A stretch of 64,000 nt of DNA from Pseudonocardia sp. SCN 73-27. GTDB taxonomy: Bacteria; Actinomycetota; Actinomycetes; Mycobacteriales; Pseudonocardiaceae. The number at the start of each line of letters is the position of its first letter. Positions within the stretch are counted from its first letter, which is position 1. The notes beneath the pieces were generated by a model. That model was given only the letters and a program-made list of their open reading frames with translations. It made no database searches and was not told the origin of the DNA. Location of the stretch: the NCBI GenBank assembly GCA_001725415.1, contig MEGH01000006.1, forward strand, positions 25,022-89,021. The letters are read 5' to 3'. The position numbers and the translations under genes are program-made. Shown here one piece after another: positions 8,558 through 17,343 of this stretch.

Positions 8558-10108
8558 GTGCAGCAGCCGACCGTCCTCGTCGTCGACTACGGGGCCCAGT
8601 ACGCCCAGCTCATCGCCCGCCGGGTGCGTGAGGCGCAGGTGTACTCCGAGATCGTCCCGTCCGACATGCCGGTCTCGGAGATCGTGGCCCGCAAGCCGGT
8701 GGCGTTGATCCTGTCGGGCGGTCCGTCGAGCGTGTACGCCGAGGGCGCCCCGGAGATCGACCCGGCGCTGTTCACGGCGGGCATCCCGGTGCTCGGGCTC
8801 TGCTACGGCTTCCAGGCGATGGCCAGGGCGCTGGGCGGCGAGGTCGCGCCCGACGGCACCCGTGAGTACGGCCGCACCGAGCTGTGCCTGACGTCGACGG
8901 CCGGGTCGTTGCACGACGGGCTACCCGCGAGGCACCCGGTGTGGATGAGCCACGGCGACTCCGTCGTGCGCGCGCCCGAGGGGTTCACGGTGACGGCGTC
9001 GTCGGACCGGGTCGCGGTCGCGGCGTTCGAGGACGTCGACCGCCGCCTCGCGGGCGTGCAGTACCACCCGGAGGTCGGGCACAGCCCGCACGGCCAGGAG
9101 GTGCTCACGAGGTTCCTGCGCGAGGTCGCGGGTGTCGCCCCGAGCTGGACGACGTCGTCGATCATCGACGACTCGGTCGCCGCGATCCGCGCGCAGGTCG
9201 GCGACGGGCACGCGGTGTGCGGGCTGTCGGGCGGCGTCGACTCGGCGGTGGCCGCGGCGCTGGTGCAGCGCGCGATCGGCGACCGGCTGACGTGCGTGTT
9301 CGTCGACCACGGGCTGCTGCGCAGCGGCGAGCGTGAGCAGGTGGAGCGCGACTTCGTGTCCGCCACCGGCGCGAAGCTGCACACCGTCGACGCGGCAGAC
9401 CGCTTCCTCGACGCGCTCGCCGGGGTCAGCGAGCCCGAGACGAAGCGCAAGATCATCGGTCGTGAGTTCATCCGGGTCTTCGAGGCGGCGACGTCGGAGG
9501 TCGCGGCGGCCGAGCACGTCGGCTTCCTCGTGCAGGGCACGCTCTACCCGGACGTCGTCGAGTCCGGTGGCGGTAAGGGCACGGCGACGATCAAGAGCCA
9601 CCACAACGTCGGCGGGCTGCCCGACGACATCGAGTTCGCCCTGGTCGAGCCGCTGCGCGCGCTGTTCAAGGACGAGGTTCGCAAGGTCGGGGCGGAGCTG
9701 GGGCTGCCGGACACGATCGTCGGCCGCCAGCCGTTCCCCGGCCCCGGGCTGGGCATCCGCATCATCGGCGAGGTCACGTTCGACCGGTTGGAGACGCTGC
9801 GGGCCGCCGACGCCATCGCCCGCGAGGAGCTCACCGCGGCGGGCCTGGACAGGACGATCTGGCAGTGCCCGGTCGTGCTGCTGGCCGACGTGCGCAGCGT
9901 CGGTGTCCAGGGCGACGGCCGCACCTACGGGCACCCGGTCGTGCTGCGGCCGGTGTCGTCCGAGGACGCCATGACCGCCGACTGGACGCGCCTGCCCTAC
10001 GACGTCCTCGAGCGCATCTCCACGCGCATCACCAACGAGGTCGCCGAGGTCAACCGGGTCGTCCTCGACGTGACGAGCAAGCCACCGGGCACGATCGAGT
10101 GGGAGTGA
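8558..10108 (+). CDS. guaA: GMP synthase (glutamine-hydrolysing)
   Basis: A 516-residue enzyme converting XMP, ATP and glutamine to GMP. The N-terminal class I glutamine amidotransferase domain has the nucleophile Cys82 in GLCYGFQ and the His/Glu pair in QYHPEV near residue 170. The ATP-pyrophosphatase domain has the P-loop [11 protein letters not shown] near 222-232. The C-terminal dimerisation domain ends in the invariant [12 protein letters not shown] 8558 is chosen because it starts just before [18 protein letters not shown] and is preceded by a -10 element. It completes the guanine pathway with guaB. Confidence 0.97.
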   Translation: MQQPTVLVVDYGAQYAQLIARRVREAQVYSEIVPSDMPVSEIVARKPVALILSGGPSSVYAEGAPEIDPALFTAGIPVLGLCYGFQAMARALGGEVAPDGTREYGRTELCLTSTAGSLHDGLPARHPVWMSHGDSVVRAPEGFTVTASSDRVAVAAFEDVDRRLAGVQYHPEVGHSPHGQEVLTRFLREVAGVAPSWTTSSIIDDSVAAIRAQVGDGHAVCGLSGGVDSAVAAALVQRAIGDRLTCVFVDHGLLRSGEREQVERDFVSATGAKLHTVDAADRFLDALAGVSEPETKRKIIGREFIRVFEAATSEVAAAEHVGFLVQGTLYPDVVESGGGKGTATIKSHHNVGGLPDDIEFALVEPLRALFKDEVRKVGAELGLPDTIVGRQPFPGPGLGIRIIGEVTFDRLETLRAADAIAREELTAAGLDRTIWQCPVVLLADVRSVGVQGDGRTYGHPVVLRPVSSEDAMTADWTRLPYDVLERISTRITNEVAEVNRVVLDVTSKPPGTIEWE

Positions 10109-10130
10109 CGCGAGGGCGCATGATGGGGGC

Positions 10131-11054
10131 GTGATCACCCCCACGGCGCTGTCGCCGGAGCTCCCGGGCCGGCTCGCGGACGCGTTGCGTTCCGGCCGGT
10201 TCGCCGTCACCGCCGAGATCGCGCCCCCGCGCGGGGCCGATCTCGTGCCCGTCCGCCGTGCCGCCGAGCATCTGCGCGGTTGGGTCGACGCGGTCAACGT
10301 CACCGACAACGCGGGTGCGAACGTCCGCATGTCGAGCCTCGCGGGCAGCCTCGCGCTGCTGGAGGAGGGCGTCGACCCCGTCATGCAGATGACGTGCCGC
10401 GACCGCAACCGGATCGCGCTGCAGTCGGACCTGCTGTCGGCGTCGGCGCTCGGGGTGCCGAACCTGGTGCTGATGACGGGGGACCGGCCCGAGCAGGGCG
10501 ACCATCCGGACGCGGCCGCGGTGTTCGACCTCGACTCCGGGGGACTCATGTCGGCAGCCCGGACCCTGCGCGACGACGCGACCCTGATGTCGGGGCGGGC
10601 CGTCGACCCGGCGCCGCGCTACCTGCTCGGTGCGGTCGACAGCCCGGGGCCGTCGGCCGACCGGTTCGCGCAGAAGGTCGACGGTGGCGCCCAGTTCGTG
10701 CAGACGCAGTTCGTCTTCGACATCGCAACGTTCAGGGGCTGGCTGGGCCAGGTCCGCGACCGGGGCCTCGACACCCGTTGCGGCGTGCTCGCCGGGGTGG
10801 GTCCGATCCGGTCGCTGCGTGCGCTGGAGTTCATGTCGTCGATCCCGGGGGTGGTGATCCCCGAGGCGCTGGAGCGGCGGCTGCGCGGGGTCCCGTCGGA
10901 CAAGGTGGCGGCCGAGGGGGTCGCGGCGTGTGTCGAGACCCTGCGTGAGCTGCGGGAACTTCCCGGCGTGGCGGGCGTGCACGTGATGGTCGTGGGCGAC
11001 GAGCGTGGCGTCCCGGAGATCCTCGAGGTGGCGGGACTGTCCAGAACGTCGTGA
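10131..11054 (+). CDS. Methylenetetrahydrofolate reductase-type protein
   Basis: A 307-residue protein of the MTHFR (PF02219) family. These TIM-barrel flavoproteins reduce 5,10-methylene-THF to 5-methyl-THF for methionine synthesis. Visible features are the start AVTAEIAPPRG, VTDNAGANVRMSS, the conserved MTCRDRNRIALQSDLL and LVLMTGDRPEQGDHP, and the C-terminal GVHVM. It resembles the short MTHFR type without the N-terminal extension of MetF. GTG 10131 lies 22 bases after guaA stops. The stop codon sits inside a 40-base palindrome. Whether it uses NADH, ferredoxin or F420 cannot be read from the sequence. Confidence 0.85.
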   Translation: MITPTALSPELPGRLADALRSGRFAVTAEIAPPRGADLVPVRRAAEHLRGWVDAVNVTDNAGANVRMSSLAGSLALLEEGVDPVMQMTCRDRNRIALQSDLLSASALGVPNLVLMTGDRPEQGDHPDAAAVFDLDSGGLMSAARTLRDDATLMSGRAVDPAPRYLLGAVDSPGPSADRFAQKVDGGAQFVQTQFVFDIATFRGWLGQVRDRGLDTRCGVLAGVGPIRSLRALEFMSSIPGVVIPEALERRLRGVPSDKVAAEGVAACVETLRELRELPGVAGVHVMVVGDERGVPEILEVAGLSRTS

Positions 11055-11090
11055 GTGGCGATAGTCGCTACAGCGACTATCGCCACTCAC
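11051..11090. repeat. 40-base near-perfect palindrome overlapping the MTHFR stop codon
   Basis: The 19-base arm gtgagtggcgatagtcgct (11051-11069) is repeated exactly in inverse at 11072-11090 around a 2-base centre. The TGA stop of the upstream gene lies in the left arm. It could terminate transcription, but its perfection and extrusion-prone shape resemble a dispersed palindromic element. No other full copy is in the window; gccactcacagg recurs at about 54131. Confidence 0.75.
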
Positions 11091-11155
11091 AGGGCCATCG
11101 GTCCCCCAACCGGCGGCCTTTCCGGCGGGCGGCGCCTCCCCAGGGGCCGCCGAAG

Positions 11156-11368
11156 TTACTGGGAACCGTTGCGGCGCAGGCTGCCGATGAGCATCAGCAG
11201 TCCGAACAGGACCGCCGCCCCGGCGAGCAGCCACCGCAGATCGAACCCGGCCCGGAGCGGGTCGTGGCCGGTCAGCACCGCCCCGGCGACGCCGAGGCTG
11301 ATCAGCCCGACGAGCAGGGTGAACAGGTCGGGGAACCGGCGGGTCGCCGGTGAGGTCTTGTCAGCCAC
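11156..11368 (-). CDS. Small two-helix membrane protein of the PspC/LiaF operon
   Basis: A 70-residue protein with two hydrophobic helices (about 13-32 and 45-63) separated by a short polar loop, and a basic C-terminus. No family is recognised with certainty. Its GTG start lies 8 bases inside the end of the upstream PspC/LiaF-like gene, so it is translationally coupled to it. This suggests it works in the same envelope-stress membrane complex (inference). Codon usage is typical of real genes here. Confidence 0.7.
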   Translation of the reverse strand: MADKTSPATRRFPDLFTLLVGLISLGVAGAVLTGHDPLRAGFDLRWLLAGAAVLFGLLMLIGSLRRNGSQ

Positions 11369-12659
11369 GGTGCACCTCCACGTTGCCCAGACCCGCGTGC
11401 AGGTACAGGACGATCGGCTTGCCGGAACGGATGCCGTCGGCACCCAGGTCGTCGACCACGTCGATCTTGGCATCGCTGCCCTCGCTGACCCGGTCGCCGA
11501 ACTGGACGTGGCCGAGCCCGGCCGAGCCGAACACGGTGACGTCGGCGTCGGGCGGGACCCACACCTCGAGGTTGCCCATGCCGACGTCGGCCGACGTCTG
11601 CACCGGCACGAGGGCCGCCCCGTCGCTGCCCGCCGGGAGCGAGAGGTCGAGCTGCCGCAGGTCGATGCCGATGTTGCCGGCGGCCCGCTCGTAGGTCGGG
11701 GCGACCAGCTCGATCGACGCCGGCTGCACCTCGGTGTTGCCGACGCCGCCGCGCAGCGAGTCGGTCGGCACGTGCATCGCCCCCCACGTCAACAGGCACA
11801 TGATCAGCGCGAACGGGATGATCCCCCGGCCGGCGCGCAGGAACGCACCCACGACCAGACCCACGCCCAGGATGCCCAGCACGATCGCGAGGAGGGTCGG
11901 CAGCGGCATCAGCCCGACACCGCCGAGCATCAGCGCCCCCAGCACCCCGCCGACGACGAGCGCGGTGGCCAGGGTGACCGCCATGACCGGCGGGCGGCGG
12001 CGCGGCGCGGGCGGCTCCGGCTCGGGCTGCGGCGACGGCTCGGGCAGGTCCCACGCGAACGGCGCGGCGCCCAGCGGGTCCCACGACGGCGGCGTCGGCC
12101 TCGGCTCACCCGTCACCGGGTCGAGCTCTGTCGTCTCCTGCTGCGCGGCGTCCCCGGCCGTGCCGTCCTTGCGGAGGTTCACCGTCGGCGCGCTCTCCGG
12201 CGCGGCGGCACCTGCCTGCTGGGGGCGGCCCGGGCCGGCGATGCCGCGGCTGCCGCGTGCCCGGTGGAGCAGGAACAGCAGGCCCAGCGCGATGATCGCC
12301 GGCCAGATGATCCCGCCGTCGTGGCCGAAGATCGCCCCGGTACCGACGACGGCCGCCACCACCAGCGCGATCAGCAGGCCCGGGTGCGGGCGCTTGCCCG
12401 GCTTGGACGCCGACTCGGCGCCGTCGGTCGGGTCGTTCTCGTCGGCCTCCGGGAGCAGGACCCAGCCCGCGATGTACAGCGCAGCACCGATCCCGTAGAT
12501 CGCCGCCACCACGAAGCCCACCCGTACCAGCACCGGGTCGATGTCGTAACGACGGGCGATCGCCGCCGCCACCCCCGCGACCTTGCGGTCGTGGCGAGGA
12601 CGCGCCGGGCGCGTCTCCCACATCTCCCGCAGCGTCGACTGAACGTCCGTGCCGTTCAT
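11361..12659 (-). CDS. PspC-domain membrane protein with LiaF-like C-terminal domain
   Basis: A 432-residue protein. A PspC domain lies at about 20-75 (KVAGVAAAIARRYDIDPVLVRV plus a transmembrane helix). Further hydrophobic helices follow at about 93-140 and 225-300, split by a Pro/Glu-rich cytoplasmic linker. The C-terminal beta-rich domain from about 310 has repeated GNIGIDLRQLDLSLP, VGMGNLEVWVP and AGLGHVQFGD strands, as in the LiaF/cell-wall-active-antibiotics-response family. LiaF restrains its histidine kinase in Firmicutes. A good GGAGG-rich site precedes ATG 12659. It is divergent from, and likely controls, the adjacent kinase/regulator pair (inference from context). Confidence 0.82.
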   Translation of the reverse strand: MNGTDVQSTLREMWETRPARPRHDRKVAGVAAAIARRYDIDPVLVRVGFVVAAIYGIGAALYIAGWVLLPEADENDPTDGAESASKPGKRPHPGLLIALVVAAVVGTGAIFGHDGGIIWPAIIALGLLFLLHRARGSRGIAGPGRPQQAGAAAPESAPTVNLRKDGTAGDAAQQETTELDPVTGEPRPTPPSWDPLGAAPFAWDLPEPSPQPEPEPPAPRRRPPVMAVTLATALVVGGVLGALMLGGVGLMPLPTLLAIVLGILGVGLVVGAFLRAGRGIIPFALIMCLLTWGAMHVPTDSLRGGVGNTEVQPASIELVAPTYERAAGNIGIDLRQLDLSLPAGSDGAALVPVQTSADVGMGNLEVWVPPDADVTVFGSAGLGHVQFGDRVSEGSDAKIDVVDDLGADGIRSGKPIVLYLHAGLGNVEVHRG

Positions 12660-12785
12660 CGCTCCCCCTCCATCATGGGCACCAGCCTCCCGCGTGGCGG
12701 GCGCGCGCCCATCCGGGACGACCCTGAGGTCACCCGGAGGTCGTCCCCGATGCCCCGGGGACGTCCTGCGTGTGACGATGGTGTC

Positions 12786-14162
12786 GTGAGTCAGCCTGCA
12801 GCGACGAGTGGCGCCCCCGGCGCGGCGCGTCCCGGGGCACCCGCCGCGGCGGCGGCCCCGGAGCCGCCCGTGCCCACGCGAGGTGCGCTGGAACGTCGCC
12901 GGTCCGGCCGGCTCGTCGCCGGCGTCGCCGGGGGTGTGGCCGACCACCTCGGAATCGACGTCCTGTGGGTGCGCGCTGCGTTCGTCGTGCTCGCCGCGAT
13001 CAACGGTGCCGGCGTCGTCGGCTACGCGCTGCTGTGGATGTTCGTGCGCCAGGAGAGCGCCGACACCGAACGCGCGGTGCCGCGCCGGGAACGGCAGCAG
13101 GCCATCGGCCTCGTCGTCCTCGGGCTCGGCATCGGGCTGGTCGCCGCGCTGCTGGGCAACTCGGTCATCGGCTGGATCGTCGGCCCGCTCGGCGTCGCCG
13201 CCCTCGGCGCGGCCGTCGTCTGGCGGGAGGCCGACGAGGCGCAGCGCCGTCGCTGGGCCGCCGGCGCCCGCTCCGGTGTCACCGGCGCCGCGGGGGGCGG
13301 GCGCACCGCACTGATCCGCATCGTCGCCGGCGCCCTGTTCGTGGCGCTGGGCATCGCGGTGTTCCTGATCGGCAACATCAACCTCGGCCAGGTCCAGTTC
13401 GGCCTGCTCGCCGTCATCGCGACGATCGTCGGCGTCGGCGTGCTGACCGTCCCCTGGTGGCTGCGGCTGGCCCGCGACCTCGGCGAGGAGCGTCGTCAGC
13501 GCATCGTCGAGGCGGAGCGCGCCGAGATCGCCGCCCACCTGCACGACTCGGTGCTCCAGACCCTCGCGCTCATCCAGCGCCAGTCCGACGACCCCCGCGA
13601 GGTCGCCCGCCTCGCCCGCGGCCAGGAACGCGAGCTGCGGCACTGGCTCTACGGCCCGCAGGGCTACGGGCGTGGCAGCACCGGCGGCGGGGTCAAGGCG
13701 CCCGCGCTCGACGAGGGCCTCGCCGAGTCGCTCACCAAGGCCGCGGCCGAGGTCGAGGACACCTACGCGCTGACCGTCAGCCCCGTCCTCGTCGGTGCCG
13801 ACCGCCAGCTCGACGCCGACCTGCGTGCCCTCGTCCTCGCCGCCCGCGAGGCCATGGTCAACGCCGCGAAGCACGCAGGGGTCGACGAGATCAGCGTCTA
13901 CGTCGAGATCGAGCCCGACGAGGTCAACGTCTTCGTCCGCGACCGCGGCAAGGGCTTCGACCCCGACGACGTCCCCGCCGACCGGCACGGCCTCGCCGAC
14001 TCGATCAAGGCTCGCATGGCCCGCCACGGCGGCCGCGTGCGGCTGCGCAGCACCCCTGGCGAGGGCACCGAGGTGCACCTGGCCATGACGATCAGCGATC
14101 CGGCCGCTCCCGATCGCGCGACCGACACCGACAACGAGGACAGGCAGGAGGCCCCGTCGTGA
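12786..14162 (+). CDS. PspC-domain sensor histidine kinase (LiaS-like)
   Basis: A 458-residue kinase. A Pro/Ala-rich head leads to a PspC domain (about 38-85, RSGRLVAGVAGGVADHLGID) and several transmembrane helices (about 60-80, 100-150, 180-230). The HisKA_3 dimerisation segment has the phospho-acceptor box AAHLHDSVLQTLALIQRQ near 250. The HATPase domain has N-box REAMVNAAKHAGV and G-box RDRGKGFD. It should phosphorylate the response regulator whose GTG overlaps its TGA. The PspC domain suggests sensing of membrane or wall stress. GTG 12786 is the only suitable start near the PspC domain; its ribosome site is weak. Confidence 0.88.
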   Translation: MSQPAATSGAPGAARPGAPAAAAAPEPPVPTRGALERRRSGRLVAGVAGGVADHLGIDVLWVRAAFVVLAAINGAGVVGYALLWMFVRQESADTERAVPRRERQQAIGLVVLGLGIGLVAALLGNSVIGWIVGPLGVAALGAAVVWREADEAQRRRWAAGARSGVTGAAGGGRTALIRIVAGALFVALGIAVFLIGNINLGQVQFGLLAVIATIVGVGVLTVPWWLRLARDLGEERRQRIVEAERAEIAAHLHDSVLQTLALIQRQSDDPREVARLARGQERELRHWLYGPQGYGRGSTGGGVKAPALDEGLAESLTKAAAEVEDTYALTVSPVLVGADRQLDADLRALVLAAREAMVNAAKHAGVDEISVYVEIEPDEVNVFVRDRGKGFDPDDVPADRHGLADSIKARMARHGGRVRLRSTPGEGTEVHLAMTISDPAAPDRATDTDNEDRQEAPS

Positions 14163-14857
14163 CCGACGAGCAGCCCGACACCGACAGCACCGGCGGCGAG
14201 GCGCAGAAGCCGATCACCGTCTTCCTCGTCGACGACCACGGCCTCTTCCGGGCGGGTGTGCGTGCCGAACTCGACCGCGGCGTTCCGGACGTCGAGGTCG
14301 TCGGCGAGGCCGGCTCGGTCGACGAGGCGGTCGCCGCGATCCGCCACCACACGCCCGACGTCGTGCTGCTCGACGTGCACATGCCCGACGGCGGCGGCGC
14401 AGAGGTACTGCGCCGCGTCCGGCCCGAGGCCCCCAGCGTGGTGTTCCTGGCGCTCAGCGTCTCCGACGCCGCAGAGGACGTCATCGCCGTCATCCGGGCC
14501 GGGGCGCGCGGGTACGTCACCAAGACGATCTCGGGACGCGACCTCGCCGACGCGGTCCGCCGCGTCCACGGTGGCGACGCCGTGTTCTCGCCGCGGCTGG
14601 CCGGGTTCGTGCTCGACGTGTTCTCCGACCGCCCCGGCGCCGCCCCGCCCGGCGACCCCGAGCTCGACCTGCTGACCCGTCGCGAGCGCGACGTCCTGCG
14701 GCTGCTCGCGCGCGGCTACGCGTACAAGGAGATCGCGGGGGAGCTGTTCATCTCGGTGAAGACGGTCGAGACGCACGTGTCGAGCGTCCTGCGCAAGACG
14801 CAGCTGTCCAATCGCTACGAGCTGTCGCGCTGGGCCTCGGACCGCCGCCTGGTCTGA
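14159..14857 (+). CDS. NarL/LuxR-family response regulator (LiaR-like)
   Basis: A 232-residue regulator. The receiver domain (about 20-140) has an intact acidic pocket FLVDDHG, phospho-acceptor Asp in VVLLDVHMPDGGG, and Lys in GYVTKTISG. The LuxR helix-turn-helix at about 170-232 has LTRRERDVLRLLARGYAYKE and the recognition region SVKTVETHVSSVLRKTQL. GTG 14159 overlaps the kinase stop by four bases, so the two proteins are made together. It probably activates the divergent PspC/LiaF operon and wall genes (inference from Lia logic). Unlike the BldM-like protein in this window, all phosphorylation residues are present. Confidence 0.9.
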   Translation: MTDEQPDTDSTGGEAQKPITVFLVDDHGLFRAGVRAELDRGVPDVEVVGEAGSVDEAVAAIRHHTPDVVLLDVHMPDGGGAEVLRRVRPEAPSVVFLALSVSDAAEDVIAVIRAGARGYVTKTISGRDLADAVRRVHGGDAVFSPRLAGFVLDVFSDRPGAAPPGDPELDLLTRRERDVLRLLARGYAYKEIAGELFISVKTVETHVSSVLRKTQLSNRYELSRWASDRRLV

Positions 14858-14881
14858 CGTCCGGCCCCGAAGACGACTGCG

Positions 14882-14908
14882 CCGGGTCCGATGTGGTGTC
14901 GGACCCGG
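14882..14908. terminator. Hairpin after the response regulator gene
   Basis: A 10-bp stem (14882-14891 with 14899-14908) around a 7-base loop lies between two convergent genes. Confidence 0.7.
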
Positions 14909-14928
14909 GCCAGTCGGGGAAGAAGGGG

Positions 14929-16110
14929 TCAGCGCGCGCCGGTCAGGCCGCCGACGAGCCCACCGACGGTGCCGCCCGCGGTCTCGACGAGGCCGCCCGC
15001 GGTGTCGCTGACGCCGCGGCCGACCGTCTCGACGACCGACTGCTGCGGGCCGCTGCTCGGGGCGGGGTTGGACGGGGTGAGCAGGTCGAGAGCCGGGGCC
15101 AGCGGCGGGGCCAGCTGCTCGACCTGGCCTGTGACCGGCGCGAGGACATGGTTGACCGGCTTCGTGACCGGCTCGGCCAGCTTGTTGACGGTGCCGACGG
15201 CCGAGCCGAGGGTCTTGCCGAGGCCGTTGCCGAGGCCCTCGACAGCGCCGCTCGCGCCGTCGGTGACGGGCTTGAGCGGGGTGTTGTTGCCGGCCTGCTG
15301 GACGACGTCGGCGACCGGCTCGGTCACGCTGGTGACGGTGTCGTCGACGATGTCCGAGTGCTGCGGCGCCTGGCCGTCGGCCGGATTCTGGCCGCTGTTG
15401 CCGCCCGTGCCGCCGCCGGGGTTGGTGACGACCCCGCCGTTGCCGCCGGAGCCCGAACCACCGACGCCACCGACGCCACCCGCGCCGCCGCTGCCACCGG
15501 ACCCGTACAAGACGCCGCCCGCGCCACCCGCACCGCCGCGTCCGGCCGAGGCCGCCTGCGGGAGCGCGGAGGGGAACGCGACGTTCATCCACGACGTCGG
15601 GGCCGCGGTGCCGGCGGCGAGGGCGTTGCCGGAGGACGGCAGCGCCGCACCGGAACCGTCGCCGGCTCCGCCACGGCCGGGGAAGCTGCCGTCGAGCTGG
15701 TCCTGCGCGGCCGAGGAGTTGGAGGCCGCGTCGGTGAAGACGGCCGCGCCGAGGACGCCGCCGATCGTGAGCATGGCGGCCGCGGCCGCGGTCATCCGGC
15801 GCCGTCCGGAAACGCGCTCCTCGACGGCGTCGTCGGCGCTGCGCTCGAGGCGGGAGGCGCGCGGCTTGAGGGGCCGGTCGAACGAGTGCGGGGCGCGGCC
15901 CTCGCGGCGCATCAGGGCGCCGACGGAGACGTAGTCGGGCTCGGCGTCTGCATCGCGCTGGCCGGGGATGTCGAGCTCGGAGTCGCCCAGGAGGTCGTCG
16001 TCCACATCGGAGGCTGTGCGAGGCGCGGGGACGTTGCGCCGCATCAGTTCGGCGACCGTGACGATCTCGGCTTCACGTCGAGATGGACCACGCTGAGCAA
16101 ACGCGACCAC
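14929..16110 (-). CDS. Glycine-rich membrane-anchored surface protein
   Basis: A 393-residue protein of unknown function. The cytoplasmic head (1-105) carries two copies of a short motif: VTVAELMRRN at about 17-26 and VSVGALMRREGR at about 61-72. A transmembrane helix lies at about 106-127. The outer part has a run of Gly-Gly-X repeats (about 200-260), then repeated PVTxxVxxV segments (VTEPVADV, VTKPVNHVL, VTGQVEQL), a pattern of extended wall proteins. GTG 16110 is chosen because an AGGAGG lies 10 bases upstream; a longer in-frame start exists but lacks this. It converges on the response regulator gene. Function cannot be assigned. Confidence 0.72.
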   Translation of the reverse strand: MVAFAQRGPSRREAEIVTVAELMRRNVPAPRTASDVDDDLLGDSELDIPGQRDADAEPDYVSVGALMRREGRAPHSFDRPLKPRASRLERSADDAVEERVSGRRRMTAAAAAMLTIGGVLGAAVFTDAASNSSAAQDQLDGSFPGRGGAGDGSGAALPSSGNALAAGTAAPTSWMNVAFPSALPQAASAGRGGAGGAGGVLYGSGGSGGAGGVGGVGGSGSGGNGGVVTNPGGGTGGNSGQNPADGQAPQHSDIVDDTVTSVTEPVADVVQQAGNNTPLKPVTDGASGAVEGLGNGLGKTLGSAVGTVNKLAEPVTKPVNHVLAPVTGQVEQLAPPLAPALDLLTPSNPAPSSGPQQSVVETVGRGVSDTAGGLVETAGGTVGGLVGGLTGAR

Positions 16111-16564
16111 GGTGTGCCGTCCTCCTTCGGGTGATGACTTGCAGGGTCCACACTTACCGGACACGCGGAATGTTCACCAAGTGTCATTCGCCCGCTCATC
16201 GATGCCGCCCCGAACGCGTGAATTCCGCTCACCGACGACGACCGACCGTTGACCGTCGGTCGCCCTGCGGAGTCGATCACTCACGCAGATGGACCTGACG
16301 GCAAAGGTGCAGGCAGCGTCAGGTGCGGGGCTGTCCGGCCCAACGGTGCCCGTGTCGGGGATCACCTGTCGCCGAGCGGTGCATCCGATCGGAGGGCCTG
16401 TCGACGCCGAACGGACGTGTCCCCCGTAGGACCACCCGGGTGGGGGAGCGGGCACCCGGCGACCGTCGGCGGTTCAGCCATGTTCCACACAGAGCCGGCC
16501 CCGACCGCGGCCGGCAGGCCTCGGGTCGGACCCGGCGCGGTGTTCCCGGCCGGTACGGGTGGGG
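16111..16564. other. Intergenic region without recognisable genes
   Basis: It holds the upstream region of the glycine-rich protein. A palindrome GACCGAC (16240-16246) / GTCGGTC (16255-16261) could be an operator. Open frames here lack normal codon bias. Nothing else is recognised. Confidence 0.5.
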
Positions 16565-16888
16565 TCAGCGCGGGAGCTGGTTGCGGAACTCGCGTCGGGT
16601 CGCGTCCAGCGCGCCCTTGGCCGCGACCCCGGCGCCACCCGCGAGCAGGATGCCGATGATGTCCGGCACGACGCCCCCCGTGGTGAAGAGCAGCCCGATC
16701 AGCGCGACGAGCGCCGTACCACCCGCGACCTTCCACCGGCCGTTGACGTAGTCGGTGGTCGCGCCGCCGGACAGGCCGCGCTCCTTGGCACTCTTGTTGA
16801 GCATCGCGAGGTAGCCGACGTGGCCGAGCGCGACGAGCACGCCGACCAGCGCGATGACGAATGCGACGATGCCGAAGACGGTCCCCAT
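16565..16888 (-). CDS. Small membrane protein of unknown function
   Basis: A 107-residue protein with an N-terminal hydrophobic helix (about 3-30), a polar middle (LNKSAKERGLSGGATTDYVNG), and two closely spaced hydrophobic stretches (about 57-90) before a charged C-terminus. The open frame is clean, with strong G/C third positions and an ATG start. No family is recognised. Its direction matches chorismate mutase upstream (58 bases away), so it may be read as the distal gene of the attenuated transcript. A functional link is not supported. Confidence 0.7.
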   Translation of the reverse strand: MGTVFGIVAFVIALVGVLVALGHVGYLAMLNKSAKERGLSGGATTDYVNGRWKVAGGTALVALIGLLFTTGGVVPDIIGILLAGGAGVAAKGALDATRREFRNQLPR

Positions 16889-16946
16889 GCCTCCACTGTG
16901 CCACCGGAAGCCCCGGTGGCGGCGGGTTTTCCGCCTGTGGGTGTGC

Positions 16947-17258
16947 TCAGCGTCCGCCGAGGCGGCCGCGGCCGAGGCGCAGCAGGAGCATGGCCAGCTC
17001 GCGGCCCTCCTCGCCGAGCTCGCGGAACCGGGCGAGGACGTGGATCTCGCGGCTGTAGACGATGCGCGGTCCGCCGCCCGCCATCCGGACGGCGCCGATG
17101 CGCCGGGAGACGTCGGTGCGCTCCTTGACCAGTCTCAGGATCTCGGCGTCGAGCCGATCGATCTCGAGGCGCAGCGCGTCGATGTTCGCGGCGTCGGCCT
17201 CCACCTCGTCGGCGCGCGGTGCCGGGGTGGCGGGGGCGGGCTCGGTGCTCACGGACAT
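16947..17258 (-). CDS. AroQ-type chorismate mutase
   Basis: A 103-residue protein of the all-helical AroQ chorismate mutase fold, which turns chorismate into prephenate for Phe and Tyr. It shows the helix-1 signature IDALRLEIDRLDAEILRLVKERTDVSRRIG with active-site Arg and Lys, a shortened middle, and the C-terminal helix. It corresponds to intracellular chorismate mutase Rv0948c of mycobacteria, also next to uvrD1. Such enzymes are weak alone and are activated by DAHP synthase (family knowledge). ATG 17258 has a strong AGGAGGA site. The 140-base leader encodes a Phe/Tyr-rich peptide and paired hairpins, so attenuation is predicted. Confidence 0.9.
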   Translation of the reverse strand: MSVSTEPAPATPAPRADEVEADAANIDALRLEIDRLDAEILRLVKERTDVSRRIGAVRMAGGGPRIVYSREIHVLARFRELGEEGRELAMLLLRLGRGRLGGR

Positions 17259-17300
17259 GGTCTCCTCCTGTGTGCGGTCCACCGGCCCGTGACATGCAAG

Positions 17301-17328
17301 CGCCCCGGGTCCAGTGGACTCCGGGGCG
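17301..17328 (-). terminator. Attenuator terminator hairpin in the chorismate mutase leader
   Basis: CGCCCCGG plus GTCCA (17301-17313) pair with TGGAC and CCGGGGCG (17315-17328), with one unpaired T at 17320. The stem lies in the leader between the peptide stop and the gene, on the transcribed minus strand. Its 5' arm in the RNA (17318-17331) can instead pair with the antiterminator strand at 17352-17367. Confidence 0.65.
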
Positions 17329-17343
17329 TCGGGGCTGAGTGCG

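Noticed and set aside
7280-8914. A long minus-strand frame spanning the crotonase and guaA start
   Set aside because: Only the SRPBCC part at its C-terminal end is real; the rest overlaps genes in better frames.
11361-14078. A 905-residue minus-strand reading frame that runs antisense across the kinase gene into the LiaF-like gene
   Set aside because: Only the part up to 12659 has domains and coding bias. The rest mirrors the kinase gene.
16249-16659. A 136-residue plus-strand frame
   Set aside because: Poor codon bias, no ribosome site, overlaps the membrane protein gene on the other strand.
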